The notes: generated from the sequence alone by a model not told the origin. Positions 43,225 through 58,004 are shown, counted from the first letter of the stretch. The stretch: 64,000 nucleotides of DNA from Hyaloperonospora brassicae (GCA_947650285.1 CANTFL010001211.1:62001-126000); one strand, 5' to 3'. Numbers and translations are program-made.

Positions 43225-43593
43225 TCACATCTGCTTTGGCTGGTCAGGTTTTTTCTCCAGGTGCTTCGAGATGAGCCCCATGACTTGCGTCAAGCCAATC
43301 TGGTCGACTCGAAACACCGACTTCATCTCGTGGTTGGAATGGATCATCCGTCCGTCGTTCGGGTCCTGCAGCTCGTGCTGCTTCACGTAGGCCCAACTGC
43401 CACGACCAAAAAGGATGAGCTTTCGCGATTGAACGCATTGACATGGCAACTGAAGATGGCTACGTCAAAGCAATTGAGACGATGCAGCAACAACGTACAA
43501 CTCTTTGATCGCAGCTGGACGTGTGAGCTCACTCTTGCCCAGCATGTGACTCAGACCAGGCGATAGCTTGTACACCACGCGCTTGGCCGCCAT
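43225..43593 (-). CDS. Small stand-alone SWIB/MDM2-domain protein
   Basis: Two exons, 43499-43593 and 43225-43396, joined by a 102-nt GT-AG intron, give 88 residues with the frame closing exactly. The product is essentially one SWIB domain: MAAKRVVYKLSPGLSHMLG, then IKEFWAYVKQHELQDPNDGR, VFRVDQIGLTQVMGLISKHL. SWIB domains occur in SWI/SNF BAF60 subunits and in small chromatin or organelle-nucleoid proteins. No targeting peptide is evident with this start, so a nuclear role is more likely, but an upstream exon cannot be excluded. The gene converges with the 1243-residue gene; their stops are 137 bp apart. Confidence 0.85.
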
Positions 43594-43599
43594 CGTTGG

Positions 43600-44539
43600 T
43601 CAGGTTCTGCGAGAACTTGGGGCAGGTCAGGAGTCCGTCGTGTCGCAAGCGAACAGCGGCACAACAACGTCAAACCTGCGATAGTGACAGTCCGTGGACG
43701 TATAGCTGGACAAGCAATTGCTGGTGAGTGACACATGGAGACGCAGTCAAGTGCTATTGTCTCGCGGATTGTACGTCGACGTGGTCCTTGACGTGGCCAG
43801 TGAACTGTCAACAGAAAGCAGGTTTTGGTTCGATTGCATTCGCGATGAGGTACGTTGTGAGTTAAGGGGATGGCAGGGCAAGGTGGTTTACTGGTGTGTG
43901 TGTGTGCGTGTCAATGGTGGTATGCACTGCTATCGTGGCACTGACTTGCATCTTGTGTGTCGTCAATGGGACTGTCGTGATTGCTGTGTTGTGGATGAAG
44001 TAGAAGATGAGGTCGACTTGGCGCTAGCCTGTCATGGTCAGTGCGTGAATTCATACGTACCATTGACGTGTCGCTCGTAACTGAACAACCGCTCATGACT
44101 GACGAACCCCACAAACTGTGCAAGTGTAAAGACAGCCGTCGGTTCGTTGGATGCTGAGATGCAGTATCTAGCTGACGATGGAAACCTGTCGAGATAGTCA
44201 ACCTTGTTGTACTCTGGTCGTCCTTGTGATACAGTGCTGCCATCTCGACAAGCTTGCCACTACGAGCTTCAAGCTGCTGACGGTAGCATGGCGTGTCAAT
44301 GACTGGCCTCAGTAGCGAAAGCCGACCCATGTCGTTGACAGCAGTCTTTACGTCAACAAAGCCTTCTGGCCCTGCATCAGGACCAACAATGTAACCTCGA
44401 CGAGCGTTGGTGTGGTTGTATTAGGCCAGAAAACATGGGAACGAAAGCTAGTAGTATTGAAACGAGGCTCAACGGCTTTCACGAGAACCCTGCTGACGTC
44501 TCGACTGCTTCCTCTGCCTGTCAACGGTGCCTCTTCCCT
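43600..44539 (-). other. Possible exon of an unrecognised gene between SWIB and Rab2
   Basis: Across about 44200-44400 the minus strand reads coding-like in one frame (IVGPDAGPEGFVDVKTAVND, MGRLSLLRPVIDTPCYRQQL, LVEMAALYHKDDQ). No domain is recognised and its splice partners are not clear. The rest of the stretch shows nothing firm. Confidence 0.35.
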
Positions 44540-45596
<1,057 letters not shown>

Positions 45597-45701
45597 TGCA
45601 AGCGGTGTTCCTCAAGTGTATACGTGGACTCCAAACTGTTTAAAACACATACACGCACATAAAGAACAGTGCGATACAATGCAAAAGAACACGAGTTAGC
45701 A

Positions 45702-45732
45702 AGTCGGTCGGTCGGTCGGTCGGTCGGTCGTT
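45702..45732. repeat. (GGTC)n microsatellite upstream of Rab2
   Basis: Six or seven copies of ggtc about 110 bp upstream of the Rab2 ATG, on the plus strand. It lies in the probable 5' UTR or promoter of Rab2. Confidence 0.85.
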
Positions 45733-45739
45733 CGCGTGC

Positions 45740-46494
45740 AGGAGTTGCTAGCAGCAGTGCGGACACCGATGGAGCGATCCGTACTGAGCGTCCGACGACG
45801 TGTCGAGCGCGTACGCACCTACGGGTCGGTCTCTCGCGGTCGCTCTTCCGGGCAGTCGCTTCTTTTGGCTCTGCGAAAGAAAAAGGGAGAAGGAGAACAA
45901 GTCCGACAAGTGCCACCGAAGTGACTTGGCCTTTGTATGTGGACAGCGGCCGGAGGGAGCAGCAGAGGAGGAGCCCGAGAAACCATACCCCGTTGAACCA
46001 AATAACGTAATTCCTGCGAATCTTTTGCGATCATTGCGTCAGAAAGGAATTTGCTTCTGCGGCTTTCGACCAGTGACACGGCGACAAGTCACAAGTCGCC
46101 TGTCCGATCGACTTGCTGCGTCATTCCTGCAGCCACCTGGCTCTTGTCCGTGATGGCCCACGCCGCTCTCTTTCGAGGTGACGTATTATCTGCTGGTACT
46201 TGGTCATTTATTTACCCGAGAATGAGTGATACTTGGACAAGAACGTGCAATCGGATTCTTTCGGCTGTGGAGGTTAAACGCAAGGAAGGGCTGAGCCATG
46301 CAATCTATTCGCTAGTGCCAAATGACTACTTGGCTGCAAAGGGCCGGATACACCTCAGCGAGACAATGCGTTTGGGTTAGTCGTACCTGTATTCGAGCCT
46401 TTGTGAAGTAAGGCCTGGTTGTGTCTAAATGTTTTCCAGTGGAACCCCTCTTAGCTTTTGCAATCGGGCAGTTGAAAAAGTAGGTAGTAAAGGG
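45740..46494 (+). other. Unrecognised stretch with one coding-like ORF (46153-46380)
   Basis: An ATG at 46153 opens 75 codons ending at 46380, with VEVKRKEGLSHAIYSLVPND near the end. No domain is recognised and no partner exon is clear. Upstream are short GC-rich frames on both strands that may belong to the Rab2 promoter. Confidence 0.25.
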
Positions 46495-48330
46495 TGTTAG
46501 GTAGGAGGGGTTAGATAGTCACGTGATCTGCTTGCAATTGTACAGTATAAAGGAGAGCATGGGTGCCACGTTTGGCAGGAATCGCTATCTTAACTACAAA
46601 TTGGTATTAGCCAACAGGGAATGATTGAGAGGGATTCATTCTACTGTATTACATTGTGGCCTACGATTTTAAACCATTAGCAGCCTCTGTCGTCGAATAG
46701 TCGTGAGACGTTGATGGCCTTGATAAATTAACATGATTGTCTCACCGGAAATGTGAATATGCAATGTAGCCCATGAGCAAGCCATTTTGACATCCTGTAA
46801 TAAGATAAACTCAAGGAATTATACTAGATCGTGTAGGGCGCGAAAAACCAATTTTATCTCCAAAAGAGGTTTAGTGAAGTAGCATGACTGTCGCAATCAG
46901 CGATATGCTGAACTTATAGAATAACAGTACTCTCGTTCGATTGCTTTAGTAGTGCAATGTCATGCTCATGCATGTGAGCTCAACAGCAGCACAAGCCATG
47001 TCTAACGTACCTATGTGTGTATCTAAGCTATACGAATGTAGTTAATATATTTGTCTTGCATCGTTTCGCAGCCTTGTGGATCCGTGATGCCACCATCGTA
47101 GCGAATCGGCCCAAGCCCCAGATTCATTTAGTGGTCCGATATGGTGCCCGAATGAATCTCAGCGTTCACAGTAATCTGCACGAAATATATGGTATGTTCA
47201 GGTATTTTATACACAGTCATTAATCTGTCAACAAGAATCTCAAACATGTCAGGTTTATGCGGTCATATTAGCAAAAAGTACTGTCGAGACTTGCGATGCT
47301 CGTTAGTAGTAATAATGTTATTCAGACTCTCCGGTTCTGTAAGGGCCCGGAAGATGTCTAAATCGTCAATGGTAATAATTGCAACTTGCAGTACTCACTC
47401 GGCTTAAATTGATGTGGGAACAAGGCGTGAAACATGTAATATGCGCGTGGAAATTATATGACAAATGGTCATACAAAGAAAAATGAAACGTTATAGATTA
47501 TGTTGTACAGTGACACATAAAAGACACATTTGTCTATCCTTTTTATCATATTCACAACTCTTTATGCCTTTCTGAGTATGAACGTGCATTTTAGGTATGT
47601 GAAGCGGGCGATGTCCCGCACATAACGCAGCGATTAAGAGAAGTCTAGATCACTTGTCGAGGAACTGCAACGTAGATACCTACTGTAATTCAGTAGATAT
47701 GATGGGCTAAGTCAAACTCGTTGATACAGTGGTAGTGTCCTCTGAAGCTTGTACTCTTTATTAGTAATTCCGTAAAGATAAGAAAATCAAGATACTGAAC
47801 ATTACCCTGCCCAAATTAAACGGTGGGATTGACAACTGGTAGACTATTAGTGTGTTGGGACTAATGTTGAGTCCCCAGACTGTTTCGTATATGTAGCACA
47901 TCCGTCATTACGTTTGACGTATTGTGGAGGAAGGATGAGGTCAATGCGAGCTAAAGGCTAGCTATGATGAAAACAAAACAATTATACGTGAGCGACGACA
48001 TATAGTATGTTGATGGGAACAAAATGGAAGCGAGTTAACGTCGTGTCTGCATAGCGATGACATCGTTATAAGAAGGAGCCTCGAATCATCGTACCCGATA
48101 AAGCACTGTCGGGTAAACACATGTTGTAGATCGCGTCAATTCGCCTAAATACTAGTCTTATTATGAGTAGAGTAAGCTTGACGATGCAGAATGATAGTAG
48201 CGGATGAATTGCCAGGGTTGTGGATGCAAGATATATACTTTAAACAGTCTTCTACGTTGGAAAGTCTTGCGGATAGTTTTACGAAGTCGAAAAGTGCCCG
48301 AATAAACGTTTACAATTTAATATGAAGGAA
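46495..48330 (+). pseudogene. Deleted Ty1/Copia relic with LTR end and primer site
   Basis: A TG...CA stretch at 46495-46598 is followed by ttggtattagccaacaggg, close to the initiator-tRNA primer site tggtatcagagc common in Copia elements. At 48258-48310 the plus strand reads TLESLADSFTKSKSARIN, which resembles the end of Copia RNase H (xNLADxFTKxLKSAR). Less than 2 kb separates them, so most of the element has been lost. No intact ORF remains. Confidence 0.4.
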
Positions 48331-49255
48331 CTATGTGAAATGTATTAAACGCATTTGTTACTGAACGAGAAAACTGACCATAATGAATTGCACTATTGAT
48401 TCTTTCCAGCTAAATGCTATCAATATAGCTGTCATAGCAGGCGTTTATTTTTCGGTCAATTTCTTAGCTGTCATAAGAAGGCAGGGGTAGCAAGTAGTTG
48501 AATTAGTTATGCCAAGTTCTAGAATGTTCTCAGTCGGTTTGTGCATGATATAGTCACAATAAATGTGCAAATAATCAAGCTACTGACAAGGCCAACGACA
48601 GGGACCCAAAATGCGTCTGGCACGCGTTGCAATACACCTTTATTTGATGATGATGCGTTCCCCATGTCGAATCATTCTGGGCTTATCATACGTCACGAAC
48701 TATACCGTTCATAGTAATTTAAGTCTACTTCTTTCATATTTAGATGTATCACTACATGTGCTGACTACTTTACCACACCTCGATGCACGCATCTTTTAGG
48801 GTAAATTAAGAGCAAGTAAAGGGTATATCAACCAATAAGCAGACTGTCATAAAATATTTACTGTGTTTATACTCTATATGTATCTGTTAAATATAGCCTG
48901 ACTTGATTGTATACACATCAACGTTTATATTAATCGTCCTACAATAACAGCAAGTAAGCTACTAAACCTTCAAATTTCTCACTTTACACAGCAGCTACAC
49001 TAAAGAAATATACATGACCCAAAATTACATCGCTGCATCCGATGATCACGCCCACTTGTTATCGCTGCGACTTAATGTTATGAAGTCGGTTGCAATATGT
49101 ATCCTATACAGTGCCGAATGCAAATGTGTCCTACAAATCAGTCGTGTGCATCTTCAGCACTATTATCAGTAATGCAAGCTTTGCACGTGCAGCTATCAAT
49201 ATCTGATTAGATATGTATGCTGAATACTCATCTACATAACCCTAAAATGATTTGG
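48331..49255. other. AT-rich stretch without a visible gene
   Basis: Only very short ORFs such as 48611-48799 are present. I see no domain, LTR or tandem repeat. Confidence 0.45.
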
Positions 49256-49259
49256 GCAG

Positions 49260-50728
49260 TCATCTGAAGTGGATCGTGGAGCGCTTCATGTGCAATGCCG
49301 TCCGGTGCATGCGCTCGGGGACCACCTTCGGGTGACGAACAAGCCAGGATGTATTGCTAAATTTACCTTTTACTCCCTCAGCTTGATACTCACCGAGACG
49401 ATTGTGTAGTTGAATAATATAAAGAGGGTATGGTCCAGTACCTCGCAATCCCTAAATTGCATAGCTGTAGTTCTCGTTGATAGCGATGCGGTATGCGTAG
49501 CACCAAATTTAGATAGATGTCGGCCTGGACAGAGTCGGGTTCGCCGATATATAGATTTGAAGCTGTAGAAGTTCGCGGACGATTATTTTAAAAAGCTTGA
49601 GCACTTCCACGCCAAGCAACTGAGAGATGTGCGTCGCGTGTGCTGACAACGCTATCATCAGGATGTCATGTTCGCAGCAGAAGCCCACCGACTCTAGAAT
49701 TTAAAAACCCGTTCAAAGTGATTATAAGGAAGAACATCGTAGCAAAAGGTTTATAAAGGACTTGCCAATCTTCACATGCGTGAAAGAGTTGTCCGAGGTC
49801 AAAATGACGGGCCGTTAAGTCATCTAGGATTCCAGCACAATCGAGAAGATCTCCAACAACTCCTTTAAGATCGTGGCATTGCTGAATCAATTTGGCGCAC
49901 TGTGTCGCGCCGCCGTCGATTGAGAGCGCTGCGAGCTTTGTCTTGGTTTGAGCAGACGGACGCCAGAGAGGATGATGAGGGGAGGGACAGCGAAATTAGA
50001 AGCACTAACGGCTGGCACCACGTACATTTGAATTTGGACTCGATCTCATGCGTCCACACGTTTTCAGAGCATTTGATGACAATGACGGCGCGAGTCGTAA
50101 GCTTCGGCGTAACAGGAGTCTATTCCATGTAGACGACCCGCGACGAGTCGATCCTATTCTCGATGAACAGCTCTGCCATCGTGTTGATAATCACGTAGAC
50201 CGACGACTTCCCCACGGCTCGTCGCACTCTCCCGATGCTCTGCGCAGTGCGTGGTACGAGCACCAGTGGCGAACAATAATGCGCGGGTATCATCCAGACG
50301 TCAGTTTGGTCGACCAGCTGGCTCTTGTACGTTTCTGCAGCGCGTTGCAAATTATGGGGGCGCAATTCATAATATCGATGCGGGCTACAGGTAGGCCTAC
50401 ACGCTGCATGGAAGTATTTCACTCCACCAAATGGCTATCTAGACTACCGATATTGCAAACTTTGTGCCGCGATATAGCTCTTCAATCGGGGCCCCACTTC
50501 GCTGGTCATTTGCCTTCTTAAAAACTTACATAATGGAACAGACTAAGTCCGCGCGACCTCGACGTACGATTTACCGTTTCTCAATGTCTCTAGAGCATCG
50601 ACGACGTCTTGCTTCTCATAGAGCCCACGGCGCACCGCCATCATATTTCTTCCTCTTGTATCTTTTTTATGGAAGAAAGTGCCATCTGACTTACAATCAC
50701 TTTCTAGTACGATATAATTAATATGCAC
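49260..50728 (-). pseudogene. Relic of a coding sequence with an SF2 helicase motif VI
   Basis: Minus-strand fragments in order are 50543-50728 (ALETLRNGKSYVEVAR), 50120-50422, 49666-49890 and 49260-49448 (TSWLVRHPKVVPERM). The second holds TAQSIGRVRRAVGK followed by SSVYVIINTM. QSIGRVRR fits Q-x-x-G-R-x-x-R, motif VI of superfamily 2 helicases. Stops and frame changes separate the pieces. The parent could be a mobile element or an integrated large-virus gene; the sequence does not decide. Confidence 0.45.
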
Positions 50729-53700
50729 ACAGCGACCCGTGCGTTAATACAAATTCAAAATGTGCCTATCATAATCCTTAGATTTGAGATAATCATATTT
50801 ATTTGACATTAATCAGCATCGTGCACGGAAGTTATACCGTGCACGAAACTGGTCGTCTACCTTAATAATAGTTTGCAAGACGCCGCACCTTGTGCCTACA
50901 TCGGCATTGGAGGCTCCAGAAAGCCATGCATCTGTACATTCGGGACTGGACTACCCGTCGCAGAGACACCAGAACTGCCTATCTCAGGCAAGCAAGATAC
51001 CACTCATGCGGTACTGAAATTAAATTTTACTCGAATCTAGTCTTATTTTATTCACGGGACGTAAATAAAGCAACAAAAGAAAAAAATTATCGTGTTGGCT
51101 CAAGCTTGGCGTCTTACGCGACTCACGTGAAGACTATGCGTTAAATTATTAACACGAGCTATCATTTTAACCAAATTTGATCCTACTCGAGAACCTACGA
51201 ATTAAAGCAGCCTACCTCATTTACATCTCAATTCTTTTCTTTGCAACACCAACAAGAAGGATCTATGATCCAGTAAGATAAACTAAGTCACCGACCGGTG
51301 CAGAGTTATACTTTTAACAGCACTCATGCGCTGAGGGTACCCAAAGAAACACTACTTGAGAATGCCTATACGCAGCAAAAATAGATTCGCACGGGAATCA
51401 ACGCTGAACGCTGGTTTCACTAATACGAATGGTGTATAGTTGCATGGGGCGGTGAGAAACTCTCTGTCAATCGTATCCCATTTACAACTACAGCGTAAAG
51501 ACTGCACGACATCGTCGTAAACTGCTTTCGGTTGCGGCGACAGAGCTATTACACCGCTTTGGCTAAGACCGCTTGTCGCGACGCAGACGGTGTGCTGATT
51601 ACATTTCCATCTCATGGAACCTGGCAGAAGACAAATAATTTTTATTAGACAGACGAACCCACATCTTTTAAAGTTGAATAAACAGCTCCCATTAGCAGTT
51701 CTATCGGGACCGCAGCTGTACATGTCCGTCACACGAGAAGACTAAAACACTGGCTCGCTTGTCTTGCCCGATTAGGATCTTTCCCATCGACGAAAGCCTT
51801 TATCCTTTGGCATACCGAATGCTACAAGGATATTTCTTGCCAAGATAACTACTGCAAGGATATATAGCTGCTATACTGTCTGCAAATGTCGCGAGAGTCG
51901 CTGACCAGCATGCTCGACTCACCTGAAATCAAGATCCCGCAAGTCACCCATCAGTGCATCTACGATTTCCACTACAGCTGCAATGACGGAGGGATCCCGT
52001 TTCAACAGAGCTAATTGATCGGTAATAAAGGAATCGGTAAAGGACCCGTACAGTGTGTAAGCGTTACCCAACCTCCGTCTACAACCCTTTCGCTGCAGAA
52101 TTGTTCGATAAGTTGTTGTTTACTCGACGGTGCAGGCCTCGTCGAGGCGCTGCCTTTCCCGATATACTATCTTACAGGCATGATGAGAACGTTCCTATAT
52201 TCATTCAGGCACGCCATTAACAGCGACACACACATTGCGGGGTTTCTCCGCTATTCTTCCAATGTAGAATTAACGTTAAACGAGTCCTGCATCGCGTGGG
52301 ATGCGGTTTATTTTCACATCTGGCCTCCATCAAGTGGGCGACTACGGATTTATTGCAACAGTGGAAACATCATTCTTTGCAGCTGCAGCTACTTTGTGCG
52401 ACCGCTGTAGAACCAATCTCAATTGTTTACTGATAATTCTTAAATGTTCACTGCTGGCTGTTAACTACAATGGCTTCGGATGAAAATTGTGTAGGTCTTC
52501 ATGCCACTGACAAACGCTTTGCTTTACCACTCATCTTTCAATGTGCGATCCGCCTTCTAATGGAGAGCATCCAAACAGGTAGATTGAAAACTGGCTACCG
52601 AGTTCGTCATGGCTGAAAATAGGGTTATGTACAACGCTACTGAGGTCACCGCTACAGTGTCCATTACTCCGTCATAAGGACGTAGATGTATGTGCTATAC
52701 TAACCACGCTACGAAAGTAGGTGTTTTTTATCTATACCGCAGGGTTCCATCTCACGTAGTCACGAGCGTATCCCCGGATGATTTTGATAGACGGCCTCGA
52801 AAACAAATTGGACTACACTCTTAGAACGTACAATACCTTACTATTTACGATGGGCTGTGCGCCCAGTGGTACGTCAAATATCATCAGCACAACGAAAGGG
52901 GATCCCCGAATGTTGTGTTGATACAAGAAGAGGACTTAATATCAGGGTGTATATATTCTTACATCTATATAATGTGCTACCTGGAGAATATACTCTTGAA
53001 GATATACGGGGTTTGTCGCTCTATTCAGACTATTTCTAGCCTAAAGGTGAAGTCTCGATGCTGTTGGAATTTACGCATCAATGCAGGGGATTTAGACATG
53101 GCTGAATTAGACGTGGACGTCGAAATTAAATGGCGACAAAGGTCTGGATTCACTACGAGCCTTTTGTAGCACTAAATCGTTACGTGCCCATCGATAGGGC
53201 TGCCTGAAGGAGATTACTTGAGTCGTTTACATGGTTTCTCCAGCGCGTTGAAGCTCCGGTAATAAAGGATGTTGCTGGAATCGCACACTGTTTCCTAATC
53301 TGGACTGATTGCATATTTCTACCCTCTGATATCGTCATGACGCACCTGAGTTACGCCGTCTACTGATTGCCATGTACCTTGAGGACGTGTTTGAGATGAC
53401 TTGGAGATGTCAGTTGCAGATCGCAATACTCCGACTATCTATGCAACACAAGTGTAATCACAGAAATATGATGCCGGGGTGAGCGCTAGCCAGCTCTTGA
53501 CTACGTAGTAGGAATTCGAGCTTTTAGATTAACTGAATGAGTTCTATATATCAGCATGAAAGTCCCTGGTCGAAAATTGGATCGCATTAATATTACGGCT
53601 CGGCTATAGGCACCCCTTACTGTTGTTCAATTTTAAAAGGCACACCGTGTATACCCATTCGCAGCTTCTGTGCAAATTATAGCAACGGTTTCCACATCCC

Positions 53701-54429
53701 AGGCCATTGCGACGGCTTCCAGAACCCTTTCGGCAGCTCAACACTGCCATCTGTATGACGTATCGACGGCCATCAAACTTATGCGGTGGTAAGAAGCTAG
53801 CAATGATGGGTCTTCCCCGAGCTTGACTCAATAACATATGCAGGATACGGTAAAAGTTGACACCTAGTTAATGCCACAGATTGCGACGTGTCCAAACGAA
53901 TCGACACGCGGCCAAGGCTGACACAGGCTGTGATGGCAATAATGTGATAATTTACGCGACAAGGTGGCGGAGTGTCGTCGACGATGGAGAATGACAGAAG
54001 TGTTATCATATTCTTGGACAATAAACGTACAGTCCTGAAGCAACCGTCTGGAGTCTTTTGCGCGAGTTTCTACCAAGGTCAGAGACAACAATACTACCAC
54101 ACGAGGCTACGTTGCCCCCTACGGCCCCATTAGGCCGAAACTACTAGCCAATGATATGGCTGATGGATGCACCGATTAGATACAACGTCGCCTCGATGAC
54201 CGGACGCGTATTGAACATTTTCCTGCCAGACATTCTACGCCTCCGAATTGGGCTGACATAGTAGTATTATCTCCAATGAATGCACCATTTACATTATAGG
54301 CTACAAATTTGCAAACATAGAAAGGCATTCGAGCCAGATAAAATTTGCAACAGTTTTTACACGGATCCATCGGACGAACTAGCACATTTCCTAGAAAAGT
54401 TGTACGCGAAGTAACGTAAGTGTCGAGTG
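50729..54429. other. AT-rich gene-poor stretch
   Basis: Several ORFs of 60-130 codons lie on both strands (for example 51352-51732 minus and 52015-52410 plus) without recognisable motifs. They are probably decayed repeats. I see no supported gene, LTR or tandem array. Confidence 0.4.
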
Positions 54430-57400
54430 ACACTTCGAACTATTATAAACAGCCAACATTCACTGTCTATAATATTAGCTACGTCTTTTCTCCCGCTTTG
54501 TCAACGACCAATTGCTCTCCTTTACAGCTACTGCAAAATGTTTACATAAATTTAGTAGCCACTAAGCTTCGACCGATTTTTCCTTCATTTATTTACAGAG
54601 CGCAAGTCGGATACGAACCAGAGCGCAATATTGCGATTGTAAATGAGAACTGTGCTGCGGCAAAGATCGCGGCATCTAATAAAAATACGACGAATTATAC
54701 ACCTTTGATTCTTTTGGACTTTAGTAAAGCGTACGACTTATTGCAGCGAACGTATTTTGTAGCAGTATCAGAAAGGATGAGCTTCTAATAAAGTTGCAAA
54801 CATCGTCTCCACAATTCACCGGGACTGTACGTGCAAGTCCCGTGTCAATGAATTTCTCTCTCGGCAGATTCGAATGAATTGCGGTATCGGACTAGATTGT
54901 CTTATGACACCGTTGCTTTTTATTCTTGCTCTCGACAGCGCTTATAAAGGTTTTTGCATGTATCTGGATATTTGTAATGTCCGAATTACAGGCATCCAGA
55001 TATGTCCAGAGATTTTTAACACCAGCAGCCGGAAGGATAGAGATTATTGATGTCTTCAATTACGCCGATAATGACGCCATTTTTCTCGGCCTCCGCCATG
55101 ACGTCCCCACAATGCTTCATAATTTTCGACCGGTTTAAAACAGTATCGCAGATGGCGATTAATAAGAACAAATCGATATTCTTTTCGCTTAGGCGCCGGA
55201 ATACAATGACACCGGTGCACACCTTCAGCCAAACTTGACTGAGCTCAACTGATCACTGCAACTATCTTGGCATCAAGACAGCCAGGGTGACTTTTCTTTG
55301 AAAAAATGGTAGTTTTTATGTAAATTAGCGGTCCAGGCTCGAACAGCATCTTCTTGGCCCGGCAGAAGACGCATTCGGTCGGACAGCGGTCCTACCGTCT
55401 TCACGCCATTGCTAAACCTAAGGTCTTGAACTTCGGTTATACTGATGGATGACGAGAGCTGCGATTCCTCGGCTAGATGAGATATTTAAATATTTTGGCT
55501 AGCGTAAACGCGCGGGTAACAGATACAACACCGGGTTCCTGCAGAACATGCTTGGTTACAACTCTCACAGTATAGTTTGGCTGATCCCTGCATTACGACA
55601 GAGCTGTAAACGAAATGGGCGGATAAATCTAGAATCTGTTACACTTATCAGGATACCGTGGCTTTCTTTTAAAAGCCTGATTGTGGAAATGTTCAAGCAC
55701 ATAACTCACTTACATCACTTCAAATTGGTCTGGTGCTTTGGGTCAGTGAAGTTGCGGCCGTTGGTGTATCGGTGGCGGAACATACCAGAAGAGATATCTC
55801 TGGATGCGTGAGTCAAAGAGCCGATCGTTTTCTGGGCAAACTGCATGACGCTCTTGATGGGTACAACATCATCGATGTGGAAAGCACGGTCATTACTATC
55901 ACCAAAATATATACTATGAAGCCAGACGCGATTCGCCTAGGTCTTGTTACCCTCAGTGGTTTGTGCATGCTTTACTCGTGAACCTATCTTAGATTTTTTC
56001 GCAGTGAATTGCAGTACTACATCATAGGTGATAGATTTGAGGATGCCAAAGCGACACTCGTAAATGCTCTCCCCTAAAAATGGATCAGAACTGGCAGGGT
56101 GTGCTTCCATGATATAGTCTGCCACATTCATCAATACTACAAGTACACAAAAAACTGTGGGTTTCTGCCACAATATTTTGTACAACTTTCCTGTACTACT
56201 GCTACGCCCAAATTCACCGGGAACACTTCAAGATCCCACGTAAAAGCAACTCACCCTTCTGGTTGGGTACTAGGAGACCTTGATATACGGATCACGCTCT
56301 CTACCAGTCGATCGCATCATTTTCCGCGCCAATATTAGAGATAGCGGAATGTGACCAACTTGCATCCCGCGCGCACAGTTTGCCGTTACACTTTACCGCA
56401 CATTCAATTATGACACGCATCATCTAAATTGGGCCATGCACATTCCGCTGGACACCCCGTGCTTGGTCATTATCGATAATTGCTGCTTGGTTTTGCTACA
56501 CAGAGTGTTTGATAAATTGAGACCAACGACTCCGAAGACGTGATCACGCCATTGTCACACGCCATTTCAAAGCGGTGTTCAACGAAGACAATGCAGAACC
56601 CGTGCTTCTTCTCGCAATGTTACTTTTACTCTTTACCGACTCAATTAGGCTTTTTCCAACATGGAACCGCTTAGCGAACAATCTGTCCTATCCGGATCCC
56701 GAATGCTTTTCCAGTGACTATGCCACTTCCAGTCACCCTTTTTGGAGTCTTTGCTGCCCAGAGAGGATGGCGATGCATTTACGCTGTCAGGGACAGGCTA
56801 GGGAGACTTCTTGCGGCTGTGTTATCCCAATACATATTTACTCTGGATCTCCGACAAATACAGAACTTGCGTGTGATATGTATCAGCTCCTCTTCCTGCG
56901 TGCGACAAGACACCGGAGTGTGAAGAAGTATTTCCCGAAGCTCCAACCAAACTCTGGCGCTTCATGGTGCCGATTACAATCTTCTGGAATGTTTTGGTAA
57001 AAAGGAATCCGGTAGATTGAGGACCCTGCGATGTTAGAGGAGATTCATGACGCGGTATTCCGATCCAGTTCTCGCATAGCGCTCTCATGTTTACGCAGTT
57101 CTACATACCAACCACGATAAAGGTACCCGGGAATACGCGCTAGAGAGGCTGCGCTCAGCTTTGGCAGACGAGCTCTTGCAGCACACTGAGTCTCCAATCC
57201 CGATGCTACAAGCTTTGTCGGCTTTCCCCACAGACCTGTTTCTGCTATTTTTTGATGCTGTATAACGGGGGACTTCCGGGTCCGGTGAAGCAAGATCCGT
57301 CATAGCATGATTTCAGCCCCGACACGCAGCTGGAAGTGTACGGGTGACTAGCATGTCACTTGATGCTACTACGACTACAAACAACTCCGCCGAATACACA

Positions 57401-57650
57401 GGCCTCATCCATGGACTGTACCAAGCACTCCTCAGCATATTGACGTCGCTGCACCTTATTTGGGATAGTGAAATGGTACTCTGTCAACTTCAAATGCATC
57501 GCTCACTTCGCAATCAGGACTAGCTTCACAGTACCGCAAAGCACGGGCACTCGCGGGTGACGCCGCAGTCGTCATCTGAGCTTATCAAAACCGGTCATAT
57601 AATACGATGGCAGATCATGCTGTACACATCTAGATAAATATCGAGGACTC
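54430..57650 (+). pseudogene. Decayed LINE (non-LTR) retrotransposon: RT then RNase H
   Basis: RT domain pieces run from about 54540 in order: NLVATKLRPIFPSFIYRAQV, LILLDFSKAYDLLQR, MTPLLFILALDS, and FNYADNDAIFLGL, a changed F/YADD box. NYLGIKTARV follows near 55258. Around 57365-57500 an RNase H-like segment reads TTNNSAEYTGLIHGLYQALL then WDSEMVLCQL, with YNTMADHAV near 57600. This order, RT followed by RNase H, is seen in several LINE clades. Stops and frameshifts throughout make it inactive. Confidence 0.7.
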
Positions 57651-58004
57651 TTTTTGATTTCACGCACCAACCGATTGGGCCATCGTATTGAGCATATAGA
57701 ATTGCATTCCGCAGGATATCAATCATTGGCTTGAGGCAACCATCGACGTCTCCAGTGAACCAATAGCTCGATCCTTGTCAAACGCCCGTGACAGGGAAGG
57801 GGTTAGCACACTACCGAATGGCTAAGAGAACTTCACTAATCGCTGGTGCAGACTGTTGTGAACGACCTTATGGACCGGGTATCGTCGGTCGATAATGCTC
57901 CTCCATATTCCTAGCCTATAAGTACTACAAATCCAAGCTAGAGAAGTCCATTCAGGTGCATAGGACACCCTTTCCATTCAATGCACCATCTTATGCGCAG
58001 ACTT

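Noticed and set aside
49260..50728. Definite call of an integrated large DNA virus gene
   Set aside because: Only a helicase motif VI and unplaceable fragments are visible; that is not enough to choose among virus, transposon and host origins.
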